Source: Trematomus loennbergii (taxonomy: Eukaryota > Chordata > Actinopteri > Perciformes > Nototheniidae). From it: a stretch of 64,000 bases of DNA. Below the pieces are notes generated by a model. That model was not told the DNA's origin. It saw only the letters and a list, made by a program, of their open reading frames with translations, and searched no databases. Positions within the stretch are counted from its first letter, which is position 1. Every line of letters starts with the position of its first letter. The position numbers were made by a program, and so were the translations under genes. Location of the stretch: NCBI GenBank assembly GCA_012861695.1, contig JAAOOA010000262.1, positions 90,001 through 154,000 on the forward strand. Reading direction: 5' to 3'. Shown piece after piece: positions 23,270 to 34,167 of the stretch.

Positions 23270-23396
23270 TAGATATTAGATACATATACTTGGCAAGATT
23301 TGAGTTTTTGTAGTGTTGTGAAGCACCTTGAGATGGCGTTGTTTTTAAAGTGTGCTATATAAATGAAATGTTATTATTATATTATTATTAAACAGC
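23270..23396 (+). mobile_element. LINE-type 3' tail
   Basis: GTGAAGCACCTTGAGATGGC, then AAAGTGTGCTATATAAATGA, then an ATT/TTA triplet run, is the standard 3' end of L2/CR1-like elements and the SINEs that share their tails. Confidence 0.6.
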
Positions 23397-23472
23397 ATTA
23401 TCTCTGAATGTCCCTCTAACCCCTTATGAGCCCATAATTGAAGCATGGCAGTGGAGAGGGTTTCAGTGGAGA
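23397..23472 (+). repeat. Direct duplicate, copy 2
   Basis: Partner of 22618-22693, with roughly 85-90 percent identity by eye over about 75 bp. Confidence 0.7.
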
Positions 23473-24283
23473 GCAGACAGAGAGACTTCTGGGTAATTGA
23501 CAGACAGAGCCACACTGCTTTGTGCGCTCCGTTACCAGCAGCTCTTTGTGTTTATCAGCCGACCGATCGATAGTCATCTTAACCCCGAGAGAGAAGGGCC
23601 AGGACGGATGAAAAGTAAAAAAAAGACTTCCTCTTTTGTTGCGCGGGGCAACTCTGTCCATCGCCGTCGGCAACGCTCCCAGAGGACGGCGCTCACAGAA
23701 ACATGAAAGATAGAAACCATGACAAAAAGCTAGAATAAGATTTTGTATTCTCCCGTTCACAATCGCCCCAGATTCAAGAGGAAATATTGGTTGGGCTCTC
23801 ACTTTGAGCCGGTCTTCAGCGACCCATTACGGTCCGGAGGGAGGAGAGGAGCTGCAGGCGTGAAGCCACACTGTGACACTCTCCATTTGATCATGCAAGC
23901 CAATTCAAACTCTAAACCACAGATGCACTCGTATATCTCGCCCCGTGGTCCTTATGGTCGCTCTGGATGTTGATTCTTAATATTTGTATCTGTTGGAAGG
24001 AAGATTTTTCTGGTGAGCATTAGCATTGAGCCTCCAGGCTGCTCGCATGACTGGAGACAGCCTCTTGTTGATGTAAAAAAAACATTTGACAGTCGGGGTT
24101 GAGAGTAATGGAGTTGTTATTTGATGTATTGATTAACTCTGCTGACACAGGGTCTGTTTGTATTTTAGATGCATTTGAGTGCAGGTGAATCTCTTTGGGG
24201 TCTCCATTAGAGTTATTGCACCTTACTGCCAAAAATATGGATGTTTCAACTTCACAAGAAAAGTTATTGATCACCGCTTTCAA
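23473..24283. other. Non-coding spacer
   Basis: CG-containing sequence with open frames on both strands (up to 128 codons) but no recognised domain. I do not call a gene. Confidence 0.4.
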
Positions 24284-24560
24284 TACAGACAGGAAGTAAA
24301 CACTCAGGGGAACACGGTAAGATAAGATAAGATAGTACTTTGGGAAATGTTTGTGTTAGGGATAAAAAGACATGGCATTGTACAATAACAATTAAAAGAC
24401 AAGAAAATAATAAAGTAGAAAATATACATGTTGAATTTACAAATGAACAATAACAAGATATAAAGCAAGGTATTATATTTACATGTATGTGACAGATGGA
24501 ATATTAAATATTAGACTGAATATATAAATGGGCTCTGGCAGTGTTTAAAGACTGGTTCAT
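24284..24560 (+). mobile_element. Relative of the 40-bp-array element (family F)
   Basis: ACAGACAGGAAGTAAACACT near 24284-24303 is one copy of the unit that is amplified at 60911-61850, and GGGCTCTGGCAGTG near 24531 matches the sequence just after that array. Between them lie an (AAGAT)n-like tract and a LINE-like tail. This could be the unexpanded state of the same element. Confidence 0.5.
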
Positions 24561-25102
24561 GTTAAAAAAAAATGTGAACAGACTTGGACAGTTCGATCAG
24601 TGCTGCTTTCATTTTAAGTTACAATGCTGTCGCGACCTTTCCAGCTAAAATGTTATTTGTGCTTATTGATCCTAACTCCATTCACAAAACTAACATTTTA
24701 AAAGTTGTTTGCTCGTTTTCTTGCTGATCAAATCTGATAAAGCATCAAATCTGAATTTTGACAGATCAGCATCAGGATGTAGTTTTTTCTGCATGCCTTT
24801 GATTGCAATCAAATCACAGCCAAATCTTATTTCAGGTTCACACCGCTGTAGTAAACCAGTTCATTCAGCTGTGTGAATTATTGTAAATAAACACAAATTA
24901 TCCTGCCGTCAAAATCATGTGTTTCCAATCAGAGAGAGAACCGTCAATCAAAACAAGACTACAGCTTGTTCAACTGCTGGAAGAAAGACGTCTGGAATCA
25001 AGTAATGACCGTTCCTGCACAAACAAAATAAACATATTTCATTCAATAAGGAGGGTTTTTTTTACAGGTGACTTGCAGTTGTAACAAAATACATATTTCA
25101 AG
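24561..25102. other. Non-coding spacer
   Basis: AT-rich, with no feature recognised. Confidence 0.4.
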
Positions 25103-25643
25103 CAGAGGTGGGAGAAGTACTCAGATCTTGTACTTGAGTAAAAGTACCAGAGTGTAGGAATACTCTGTTACAGTAAGTCCTGCATTCAAAATGTTCCTCA
25201 AGTGAAAGTAGAAAAGTATTATCATCAAAATATAGTGAAAGTAGCGACAGTAAAAGTAGTGATTGTGCAGATTGGTCCATTTCAGAATAATATCTATGAT
25301 ATGTTTTATAATGATTGATCATGAAAGTGTTCTCAAAGCTGGTAAAGGTGCAGCTAGTTTGAATGACTTTGTATACTGCAGGGTAGCTTGTGGATTTACT
25401 CCAGGTGGAACTAAAGTCTGATTTAACACTTGGTTATATTTCACATCATTCATCCACATCTGTGAAGTAACTAAAGGTATTAAATACATGTAGTGGAGGA
25501 AAAGTACACATTGACCCCTGAATTGTAGTGAAGTAGAAGTACACAGTAACATAACATTGAAATACTCAAGTAAAGTACAAGTACCTCAAAAATGTACTTA
25601 AGTACAGTACTTGATTAAATGTACTTAGTTACTTCCCACCTCT
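25103..25643 (+). mobile_element. Non-autonomous hAT MITE (family A)
   Basis: Begins CAGAGGTGGGAGAAG and ends TTACTTCCCACCTCT, so both termini are present. Flanking octamers ATTTCAAG and CTCTCAAG match at six of eight positions, consistent with an aged target duplication. Sequence is close to 1648-2177 throughout and no protein is encoded. Confidence 0.85.
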
Positions 25644-25668
25644 ACTCTCAAGTAACCCTTCCAACCCT

Positions 25669-25757
<89 letters not shown>
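25669..25757 (+). repeat. (CACG)n/(CA)n compound microsatellite
   Basis: About 8 CACG units pass directly into about 27 CA units, as if a CA tract arose by CG decay or vice versa. Confidence 0.95.
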
Positions 25758-25758
<1 letters not shown>

Positions 25759-27389
25759 CTGTTTTCTGCTGAGCTCAGAACCCTCTCAGTAAATGTGATG
25801 GGCAGGAGATAAAAACATCAGTCTGTTAAATCTTTATCTGAAACACTTCACGGCGAGCAGCTCTTCCATTTATTCTGCCTTTTATATCTTTCATTCCTGT
25901 TGTGTGTGGCTGTAAAGTGGATTTACTTCTTTTACGGTTCATCTCAGTGATTTTTATTTAGCCTTGTCTTCACACTAACACTATTCGGAAAAGTGCTGCG
26001 CTAATAAAGTTTATGATGTTGAGTTTAGAAAGCACAAGCAGGTGTCAGCTCTAATTGAACAAACCCCACAAGAGTCTTCACTGACCCGCTGATTTCATCT
26101 ATATTAATGTTCCACTGTGTTTGCTTTAGTCTGAAAACAACTCACAGCTTTACAATGCTCCAGAGGGTTATAAAGAAGGTTATGACTGCATTCCCTTTCC
26201 TTTAAACTGCAGAGTTATTTGGTTTAATCACGTTTTTGTTTTGTATTCAAACCCAGTGTGAGGGCTTCAGATTGGATTTATAGTGGAATAAAGTGGAGTT
26301 GTACGAGTTTACATGCACAACAAAATATATAACACACAACAGGACAGGGAAAACCTCTTAAAGTATTTGCTATTTAATTAACTGTTTTTCTCAGTAGCAT
26401 ACTTTCAGTAAAATCCACTTAAAAACACTCTATTATTCAAAGTAAATGGAGGTTATCATGCTTAGTTTGATAAATATCTGAGTTTATATTGAGAGTTTCT
26501 TATGCAGAAACATGTCATTAAACTATTCTACAACTTCATTTTAGTTTACGTCTGGATCAAGCTCCTATAGGAAAAGTGGCAGAAGTTGAAGTGGCCAAAC
26601 GATGGTACTGAAACTTCAGTGTCAGTCCATCACGATATTATGCCCAAATACTTTTCCCATTGACTAACATTGGGAAAGAGACGTCTGTAAAGCAGCAGAT
26701 CATTATTTTCAAACTAAAGCAACTACCCAGGTGTTATTTTGATAGCACATCTACTAAAGCAAATACCCAGTAGGAACACCTTTGAAGCCATTTTTTAGAT
26801 CATTGGTTCTTTAAGTTGAACATTGCACTAAAAGCCGAATCCAGAGTAATTTTCTCTCTCCATTCATTTGACTGAACCTGTGATGGAAACTTCTGAAGCA
26901 ATGGAGACGAGACTCAGAGAGACACGAGGAGAGCAGGAGCTTTGATGGCAAACACTGACGGTTTATTTGGAGCTTTGGCCGGAGAATTCACAAGACAGGT
27001 CGTGTGCCACGAGTTGTCACAGCTGATGCCAAACAATTCTGAAGAACTCTTCTGTAGCTCGAAGTTTGACGTGGTTCGGAGTGTAATAATCAACATTCTT
27101 CATTAGCGAGACTAAACAAATATAGACCCTGAATCTAACTAGAGCTGTCGTCCATGGAAAAGAATGTGCTCTTTCATAGCCTGGCCTCAACAATGCGCCC
27201 AAGCTGCCCCTCCTCAATGAACGGTGTCAAATGTTGAATACCTAAGCAAATGATTCTCTAACAGAACCGAGAGCGAGAGATTGTTGTCGGGAAAAGATAC
27301 AGGTATGTTAGTTATTGAGAGTCAGGCCATGTTGGCTCTATGCGCTTATGAGCAACTCTCCTTTTCCTGTACGGGGTCCCACCTCCAAC
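25758..27389. other. Non-coding spacer
   Basis: AT-rich, unique-looking DNA. No exon or complete repeat was identified. Confidence 0.4.
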
Positions 27390-27390
27390 G

Positions 27391-27500
27391 CTGTGTTCAG
27401 TTCTCTTTATACATGCATGGTCTGGATCAGGAGTCCATCCTGTAGCTGTGTTCAGTTCTCTTTATACATGCATGGTCTGGATCAGGAGTCCATCCTGGAG
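27391..27500 (+). repeat. 55-bp tandem duplication
   Basis: CTGTGTTCAGTTCTCTTTAT through GGAGTCCATCCTG occurs twice with a 55-bp period (27391 and 27446) and is nearly identical, so the duplication is recent. Confidence 0.9.
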
Positions 27501-27776
27501 CTGTGTTCCTGCCTGAAGCCCACCTTACTACTTCTTTGTTGCACCTGGAAGATTGTTAACTTCCAATTGGATTCATCTTCTTATAGACACATTATCTTTT
27601 CTGAACATTTGGACTGCCTTATGTTATGAATGTATTCTCTTTTTAATTTCTTTGAGAGTTTTCCTGCGAGGATCTAAGGACAGATGGTGTTTTATTCTGT
27701 ACTTGGAGAGCCCCCTGAGACAAATGTGTAATTTGTGATGTTTGGCTTTATAAATCAAATGTGATTGATTGATAAC
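27501..27776 (+). mobile_element. LINE 3' end
   Basis: GAGACAAATGTGTAATTTGTG followed by GGCTTTATAAATCAAATGTG and GATTGATTGAT has the form of a fish LINE 3' terminus with a short tandem tail. The coding part is not recognisable. Confidence 0.5.
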
Positions 27777-28984
27777 CCACCTGTTCAGACTGGCCTGTTA
27801 AACCCCATCCCCCACACCCTTACTCTCCGTCAGTTCATGGTGCTTTCTGTTCTGGACTTTTCTTTGCAGTGTTTTCCAATTTGTAGAAACTGTTTTATAT
27901 AAACAGGTGTTCTAAGCCACACTAATGAGTACCAATTTAGTTTCTTAAAAAAGCATGTCTATATCTGTGGTTGACATTCTCTGCATAAGGTATGGAGTAA
28001 GAAAGGTAATTGAACCTAAGATTCTTTACAAGTCTGGGGGGGACAGAACATGTATTATAACATATGAGGTTAGTCGGAGTTCAGCTGTCCATGCAGTTTC
28101 AAAAGTATACACTGTTGATAGCTTTGGAGCAAGGTGATGTTTCTCATTATAATACTGTACAGTAATATAATTTTGACTTCAAATCAAATGTATTATTATG
28201 ATTATAAATCACAAGCCCTCACACTGGTTCAGGGTTATCAGAAAGGCCTGAGCTCCAGCCCTGACGATAGGATGTGGCATTTGAATATTTCCAGAGACAC
28301 GTTGTGATCCCGCTGTCAGGAAGACGTCCTGGTTCGGTCGCTGCTGCCCCGGCGATTTGTCCAGACGGCGGCAGAGAGCTCAGACATGTGTCCATCAGAT
28401 AAAGAGAAGGGAACCTGCTGCTGGCTTTTCTCCGGCAACAAAGAGTCGCTGATAGCAGCCGCCGCCTTGCAGTGTAAAAGCCTCTCTCTCCCCCCAACAC
28501 ACAAGCTCTTTCTCTCTTTCTCTCTCTCTGTGAATCTCCTGAAATCTACTTGTCCCTGCTCGCTTTGTGAGCATGTCACAGTATGTGGCAGGTACCAGCC
28601 CCCAACCAGCACTTCCTGTCAGCGGACAAGAGGAGGACAAAAGGAAGACGAGGAGATGTAGTGGAGTCGGAGAGAATGTATCGTACGCTATCCAGCAGAA
28701 TAGCTTCAGTTCACCTTGCAGCGAGTAACAGGTCACACTCTGTGAACATTAGAAAATAAAGCTGAAGGAGACAGACTGAAGCTTTTATCCTCTCACAGAC
28801 TGAAGCAGCTGCTCTTTAAAACCTCCTGTTGCAGCACAGTTAGCACTGTAAACAAAAATAAAATAACCATAATGAAATGTAAACACACAGATTGGTCCCC
28901 TTGAGGCATATTTAGAAAATAACAGTCATTCATATTGATAGATCATTCCTCAATCAGCTGTTCTTCAATCTGAAAGGGGTGAGA
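27777..28984. other. Non-coding spacer
   Basis: 28290-28660 is CG-richer, with overlapping open frames on both strands up to 113 codons and none recognisable. The rest is AT-rich. Confidence 0.4.
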
Positions 28985-29170
28985 TTAAAGGAGAGGTGTC
29001 ATGCTTTTCCGGTTATTACCCGTCCCCTTGTGTTATGAAGGTTTTTATGCATGTAAACGGTGTGCAGAGTCAAAACCCTCAAAGTACACCCTGTAGCGAG
29101 TAAAACTCTAACACAGAAAAGACCTCCCCAAAACGCCTCGTTGGAGATACGTCATTGTCCATTTGATTCT

Positions 29171-29224
29171 TCCATTTCGTTCCGGGTACGGCATGATGTC
29201 ATGCCGTACCCGGAACGAAATGGA
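29171..29224. repeat. 54-bp perfect inverted repeat (26-bp arms, 2-nt loop)
   Basis: The left arm starts TCCATTTCGTTCCGGGTACG and the right arm ends with its exact complement at 29224. The centre is the dinucleotide TG at 29197-29198. All 26 pairs match on reading, with no bulges. Such an arm pair can extrude as a cruciform, or form a pre-miRNA-sized hairpin if transcribed. Confidence 0.95.
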
Positions 29225-29410
29225 CCAATCCGTGGAACCGTTACGTTACGTCCGCGGAGCCGTTACGTTAAGCCCCTGCTGATTGGTCCAAATTGACCAA
29301 TCCACGGACTTCCTCACACACACATCTGTGTGCAGGGAGCAGGCAGCTCAGCTGATTTCTCCTCCCTGGATGCAGGCTGATAACAGACAGTTGGGATCGC
29401 GGTGAAATTC

Positions 29411-29715
29411 TCTTGCAGACCCATTCTCTCTGCAGACCCATTCTCTCTGCAGACCCATTCTCTTGCAGACCCATTCTCTCTGCAGACCCTTCTCTCTGCA
29501 GACCCATTCTCTCTGCAGACCCATTCTCTCTGCAGACCCATTCTCTCTGCAGACCCATTCTCTCTGCAGACCCATTCTCTCTGCAGACCCATTCTCTCTG
29601 CAGACCCATTCCTCTGCAGACCCATTCTCTCTGCAGACCCATTCTCTCTGCAGACCCATTCTCTCTGCAGACCCATTCTCTCTGCAGACCCATTCTCTCT
29701 GCAGACCCATTCTCA
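29411..29715 (+). repeat. 17-bp minisatellite, about 18 copies
   Basis: The unit is GCAGACCCATTCTCTCT, which includes PstI-like CTGCAG at each junction. A few copies lack one to three bases (near 29460, 29486 and 29610). Open frames of QTHSLCRPILSADPFSL type on this strand are period artefacts. Confidence 0.95.
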
Positions 29716-29989
29716 CAGCGTTTATCAACCTTTTTCTTACTCAATATCAAGCCACACTTATTGTTTTTACTTCGGCTGTGACTTTGTGTGTGCTCAGGAT
29801 GAGTTTGGCTGTGTTTCGCTATGTATCCTAAACAAGGAAACAACACCTCCACGGAGCTCAGCGCGATTCACAACGTCCCGACCAATCAGAGCACACTGTG
29901 CTCACAGGGAGGGTGGGGGCTGGAGCTATTGGAGCTACAACGAGCCGTTAAAGGCAGAGAGTGAAATTCAGTGAATACACGTAGTTTAC

Positions 29990-30800
29990 AGAGATGCTGT
30001 TTGAGAAACCAATGTGAGTTTGGAGAGATGCTGTTGAGAAACCAATGTGAGTTTGGAGAGATGCTGTTTGAGAAACCAATGTGAGTTTGGAGAGATGCTG
30101 TTGAGAAACCAATGTGAGTTTGGAGAGATGCTGTATGAGAAACCAATGTGAGTTTGGAGAGATGCTGTTGAGAAACCAATGTGAGTTTGGAGAGATGCTG
30201 TTGAGAAACCAATGTGAGTTTGGAGAGATGCTGTATGAGAAACCAATGTGAGTTTGGAGAGATGCTGTTGAGAAACCAATGTGAGTTTGGAGAGATGCTG
30301 TTGAGAAACCAATGTGAGTTTGGAGAGATGCTGTTGAGAAACCAATGTGAGTTTGGAGAGATGCTGTTTGAGAAACCAATGTGAGTTTGGAGAGATGCTG
30401 TATGAGAAACCAATGTGAGTTTGGAGAGATGCTGTATGAGAAACCAATGTGAGTTTGGAGAGATGCTGTTGAGAAACCAATGTGAGTTTGGAGAGATGCT
30501 GTATGAGAAACCAATGTGAGTTTGGAGAGATGCTGTTGAGAAACCAATGTGAGTTTGGAGAGATGCTGTATGAGAAACCAATGTGAGTTTGGAGAGATGC
30601 TGTTTGAGAAACCAATGTGAGTTTGGAGAGATGCTGTATGAGAAACCAATGTGAGTTTGGAGAGATGCTGTATGAGAAACCAATGTGAGTTTGGAGAGAT
30701 GCTGTTGAGAAACCAATGTGAGTTTGGAGAGATGCTGTTGAGAAACCAATGTGAGTTTGGAGAGATGCTGTATGAGAAACCAATGTGAGTTTGGAGAAAT
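29990..30800 (+). repeat. 33/34-bp minisatellite, about 24 copies in three subtypes
   Basis: The unit begins GAGAAACCAATGTGAGTTTG and ends GAGATGCTGT. Copies differ almost only at the junction after GCTGT: T, TT or AT before GAGAAACC (33, 34 or 34 bp). The three forms are intermixed along the array. The rest of the unit is nearly invariant, which suggests recent amplification or strong homogenisation. Confidence 0.95.
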
Positions 30801-30929
30801 GCACAATATAAATCTATTCTAGTAGACCTCAACAATGGAATTATGATCAGTGGAAATGGCCATGACACCTCTCCTTTAAGTCACCTGTTTCCAATATAAA
30901 AAATGTTTTTTGATGACAATGTTTGTTCG

Positions 30930-31130
30930 GACATGTTATTTATTTGTAGAAGAAGTATTGTATACATTTAGCAGGAATTGTTTGTGAGTTACGAGTTGTT
31001 TTGTTTGTTTGTGTCTGTTGTGTCTGGTGGCTGTAATGTTTGTTTGACTGGGTGTGTGCGGACCCAAGGAAGTAAAGCCAATGCTAATGCTAATGCTTAT
31101 TCTAATGGGGATCCTATAGAAACTGAACTG
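30930..31130 (+). mobile_element. LINE-like 3' end
   Basis: A GTTTGTTTG-rich segment, then AATGCTAATGCTAATGC, then TCTAATGGGGATCCTATAGA, resembling fish LINE 3' ends that finish GGGGATCC plus an A-rich tail. Assigned by pattern only. Confidence 0.4.
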
Positions 31131-31311
31131 AAAAGTCATCCATTCTCTAATTGGCTTTAATACTGACATTTCTATAAAACTCTTAATGGGGTGGAATTTT
31201 AATGCAGGATTTGACTTGTAATAGAGTATTTTTACACGTTGTGTTGCTACTTTTACTTAAGTAAATAATCTGCACTTTTTCCACATGCATCCACACTGTT
31301 ATCACAACCCA

Positions 31312-31850
31312 GTCTCACGGCATTTCGTGTTATAGTCATAGTTATTTTAAATCGTATAATATCTGACTTTTTTTGCCCTCCGCGCGGAAAATAAATGGCT
31401 CAGAGCCTCAGAATACTGACATCTGTATTTTTTAAATCTTTTTTTCCGTGTAATTTGTTATTCTTTTCTAAATAACACACTGTTATTTACTCAACAATAA
31501 CACACAATTATCCTTGTTTTTATTTATTTGTTTAATTCTATAATCTCTGGCTTTTTTGCCGTCTGTCAGGAACTACTTTTCAAAATAAAGTCACCGGAAA
31601 CAGACGTAGGCCTATATGGGACATTTCGAGCATTACCCAAGATCCTCAGCTATGGTTAAAGCTCGGTGATTGGATGTTTTAGCCGCAATGCATGTTGGGA
31701 TATGGTGTTAATATGAAATCCGAAAAACATTTACAAAAAATAAAATAATACTTTAATCCGAGTGTGCTTGCTTTTCTCTTTGAAAGTCATCACATAATAA
31801 CGGCATTGTAATACACGGTTCGGCTGCATTAAATATTACACATCTGCCGT
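31312..31850 (+). mobile_element. Probable DNA-transposon remnant
   Basis: AACCCAGTCTCACGGCATTT at 31309 resembles a recurrent terminus of fish non-autonomous DNA elements. A similar phrase, GTATAATATCTGACTTTTTT versus CTATAATCTCTGGCTTTTTT, occurs twice (31354 and 31537). I could not locate a matching opposite end. Confidence 0.35.
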
Positions 31851-33244
31851 AGTTCTTTATTCATAGAACCCTGATTAGAAGACTTCTGGACAAACTGGAA
31901 AAACTGCCACCGAAACTGAATACGTTACCTGGATCCAATTGGTTGATAGGTAACGGTGCACAGCTGATAGAAAAGGACTTGTAGTTTTTAAAGATATTAC
32001 TGATTTTCTTTGAATATAAGAATGCAAATACTGAGTTGAGAGAATAGTCAGGGATTTGGGTGATGGGAGACACATCTATGGAATCAGAATTTCAATAGCT
32101 TACCATTAAATGACGGATATACCTTTCTGTCTGTGATGTTTTACAAATCAGATAGTAATGTGTAGAAGTAAAACATGTGAAATAATATAGCAATATCCTT
32201 CAAAATTATGTGAAAACATGAATAAAAGTACACATCTTCAGATGTTATACATACATAAGTGTCCTACACTAATAATACAAAGTTCTTATGGCATTGTATG
32301 CTGTGTGTACCTTATTTGTAACATCTTCAGAAACTACCTTTCCAACTCCTCAACAGTTGCCTGTCTTTGACTGTTGCAGGTGTAGGTTCAAATATCAAAA
32401 AAATATGTGTGGATAACAAAATACATCCGTCATGAACTAAGCTGGAAACTTATACTGGAAAGTATAATTTATTGTGTTAATACTGTAAACTTGACAGTTT
32501 TTTTACCTGTTAGGGTTAGGGTTAGGGTTTAGAATTTTGCTGTTGAATATGTTATATTTGATGAAAAACATATTAAGAGTATATACAACATAGGGGAAAG
32601 TAGAAGGTCAATGATAGAAATATAGAATAGAAAATATCAAGAAGATACTGTAGTGATCTCTACAATAAAACAGTTTAGTGCCGGATGTACAAAGATATCA
32701 ATAGGAGGATGTGCAAAACAGAAAAACAAATGGACCTTTATTAACACATTAAGGAATGCTTTAGGTTAAGGTCTTCTTTTAAATAAGAAAAAAGCTTTGT
32801 GGGTATCTATCTACAGATAAATATTAAGCCTGACAAAGTACTTAACGTCTAGTATATTGCTTTCCTGCAATGTTAACTATGTTGAAGCACTTATTTTAAC
32901 TGATATTATACACATTAATGATACTCTTATGTATAGAAAATAGAAATGTGCAGAATACGACAGTTTAATGGTGGAGGTACACACATATTGATAGATGTCT
33001 TGTAATGCACTGTTGAGGAACCTGTGACCCAAGTGTTTCATTCATTGCATAACTTCAACATAGTGGTGTATATGATATGTCAATAAACCTTAGAAGATCT
33101 TGAAAGGGATATGCAAAATAGCCATTATATACAGTCTTTAATTGACTATTAGTAGAGACTAACGAGTAAAGAATACTTTATAGGGATCTGCAGATAAATG
33201 TTTAGTCTTCTCAAGCACCATCTAATATCTCTCCTGATTGTTGG
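31851..33244. other. Non-coding spacer
   Basis: AT-rich. Contains GTTAGGGTTAGGGTTAGGG at 32512-32530, a short telomere-type run. No gene recognised. Confidence 0.45.
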
Positions 33245-33362
33245 CACTTGACAATCACCTTCCCTGAATTTTACTCAGGTGTAACTAAAGCCTGATTTAA
33301 GGGTTGTTTATATTTCACATCATTAATCAGAATCTGCAAAGTAACTAAAATAAATGTAGTGG
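33245..33362 (+). mobile_element. Fragment of hAT MITE family A
   Basis: TTTACTCAGGTGTAACTAAA, CCTGATTTAAG, TATATTTCACATCATTAATC and GTAACTAAAATAAATGTAGT align in order with the middle of the family A element. It stops where hAT sequence of a different family starts. Confidence 0.65.
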
Positions 33363-33485
33363 AGTATAACGCGTTAACACAAAAATGTTTAACGCCACTA
33401 ATTATTTTAACGTGCAATTAACGCATGTGTATTTGTCCTCGGCCCACCCCGTAGTTTCAGAGCCCAAAGGCTTGACGTTGTTGTT

Positions 33486-33720
33486 GTGTTGATGGTGGGA
33501 GATTCTAGCGAGATATATGGATACAAAAAAAGGTGTTTTAAACAGCAAGCCAAGAACACAGCTGATGCTGACAGCCCCGCTCCTGCCGCTCGCTTGCGGC
33601 AGACCACGCTTGAAAGTTTGCCGGGGAGACGCTGGACAACAACAGCGATAGCTAAATGGGTGGCGACAGCTTAACATTGTGGAGGACGAGGGGCTGCGTT
33701 AGATCATTCTGCCGTGAGAC
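33486..33720 (+). pseudogene. hAT (ZBED-like) transposase fragment, frameshifted
   Basis: The open frame 33486-33674 contains RLRQTTLESLPGRRW and TTTAIAKWVATA. The next frame continues LNIVEDEGLR, a segment that in ZBED-type hAT transposases follows directly (the VEGxGF-like block). A frame break near 33672 and a stop soon after show it is dead. The BED finger, catalytic core and dimerisation domain are absent. Confidence 0.5.
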
Positions 33721-33907
33721 TGGGTTGGTTATCAACAATCCACCCAGCACAGTGATGTGAACCAAATAGGAAAAAATGACAGTGGCTGACCCGGGAAAAT
33801 GCGCTACCCGACAAGCCAGAACATTTATATTTTGGGTGAGTTACCAGTGACTGATTTCTGGTCAACTATAATCCTGAACGTCACCAAGTGCTCCGGTCCA
33901 GGCTGTG

Positions 33908-33908
<1 letters not shown>

Positions 33909-33992
<84 letters not shown>
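33909..33992 (+). repeat. (GA)n microsatellite
   Basis: About 42 uninterrupted AG units. Arg-Glu or Leu-Ser dipeptide open frames on either strand are artefacts. Confidence 0.97.
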
Positions 33993-33994
<2 letters not shown>

Positions 33995-34167
33995 TGTTGA
34001 ATTGAAAATATTCAGGAGAATATTTGTCATTGTTCCAATGATAATAACCAAACATTTGCATAAAGCATATTTGTCCATTCATATGTTGATAAGAGTATTA
34101 AAAACTTAAAAAATATTCCTCTAAGGTACATTTAGAACAGATACAAAATTAAATATTTGAATCGACT

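Larger units (their letters stand above)
28989..30875 (+). mobile_element. TTAA-flanked TIR element with palindrome and two arrays (family G)
   Basis: Perfect 15-bp inverted termini AGGAGAGGTGTCATG (28989-29003) and CATGACACCTCTCCT (30861-30875) are bordered by TTAA on both sides (28985-28988, 30876-30879). This is a complete insertion of a piggyBac/Kolobok-type non-autonomous element. Inside, in order, are a 54-bp palindrome, repeated GTTACGTTACGTCC-like words, a 17-bp array, a CCAATCAGAGC segment and a 33/34-bp array. More than 1.1 kb of the 1,887 bp is tandem repeat. No transposase is encoded, and the 306-codon open frames on the minus strand are array artefacts. Confidence 0.85.
33366..34167 (+). 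mobile_element. Decayed hAT (ZBED-like) element
   Basis: The left part has GCGTTAACAC, AACGCCACTAATTATTTTAA and CAATTAACGCA. The right end reads TGAATCGACTGACAGCCCTA, which resembles the AGGGCTGTCA terminus of hobo/ZBED-type hAT elements in fish. Transposase-like protein remains at 33486-33720. A (GA)n tract occupies 33909-33992. Confidence 0.5.

Noticed and set aside
29990..30800. CRISPR-like array of about 34-bp direct repeats
   Set aside because: There are no unique spacers, since units are contiguous. The DNA is clearly from a vertebrate nuclear genome with no cas genes.
29886..30868. 306-codon minus-strand open frames
   Set aside because: They are produced by mixed 33/34-bp units lacking stops in three frames. 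It is a tandem array inside a MITE.
32512..32530. True interstitial telomere block
   Set aside because: Only three hexamers, too short to distinguish from chance or simple repeat. Kept only as context for the 48-bp satellite.
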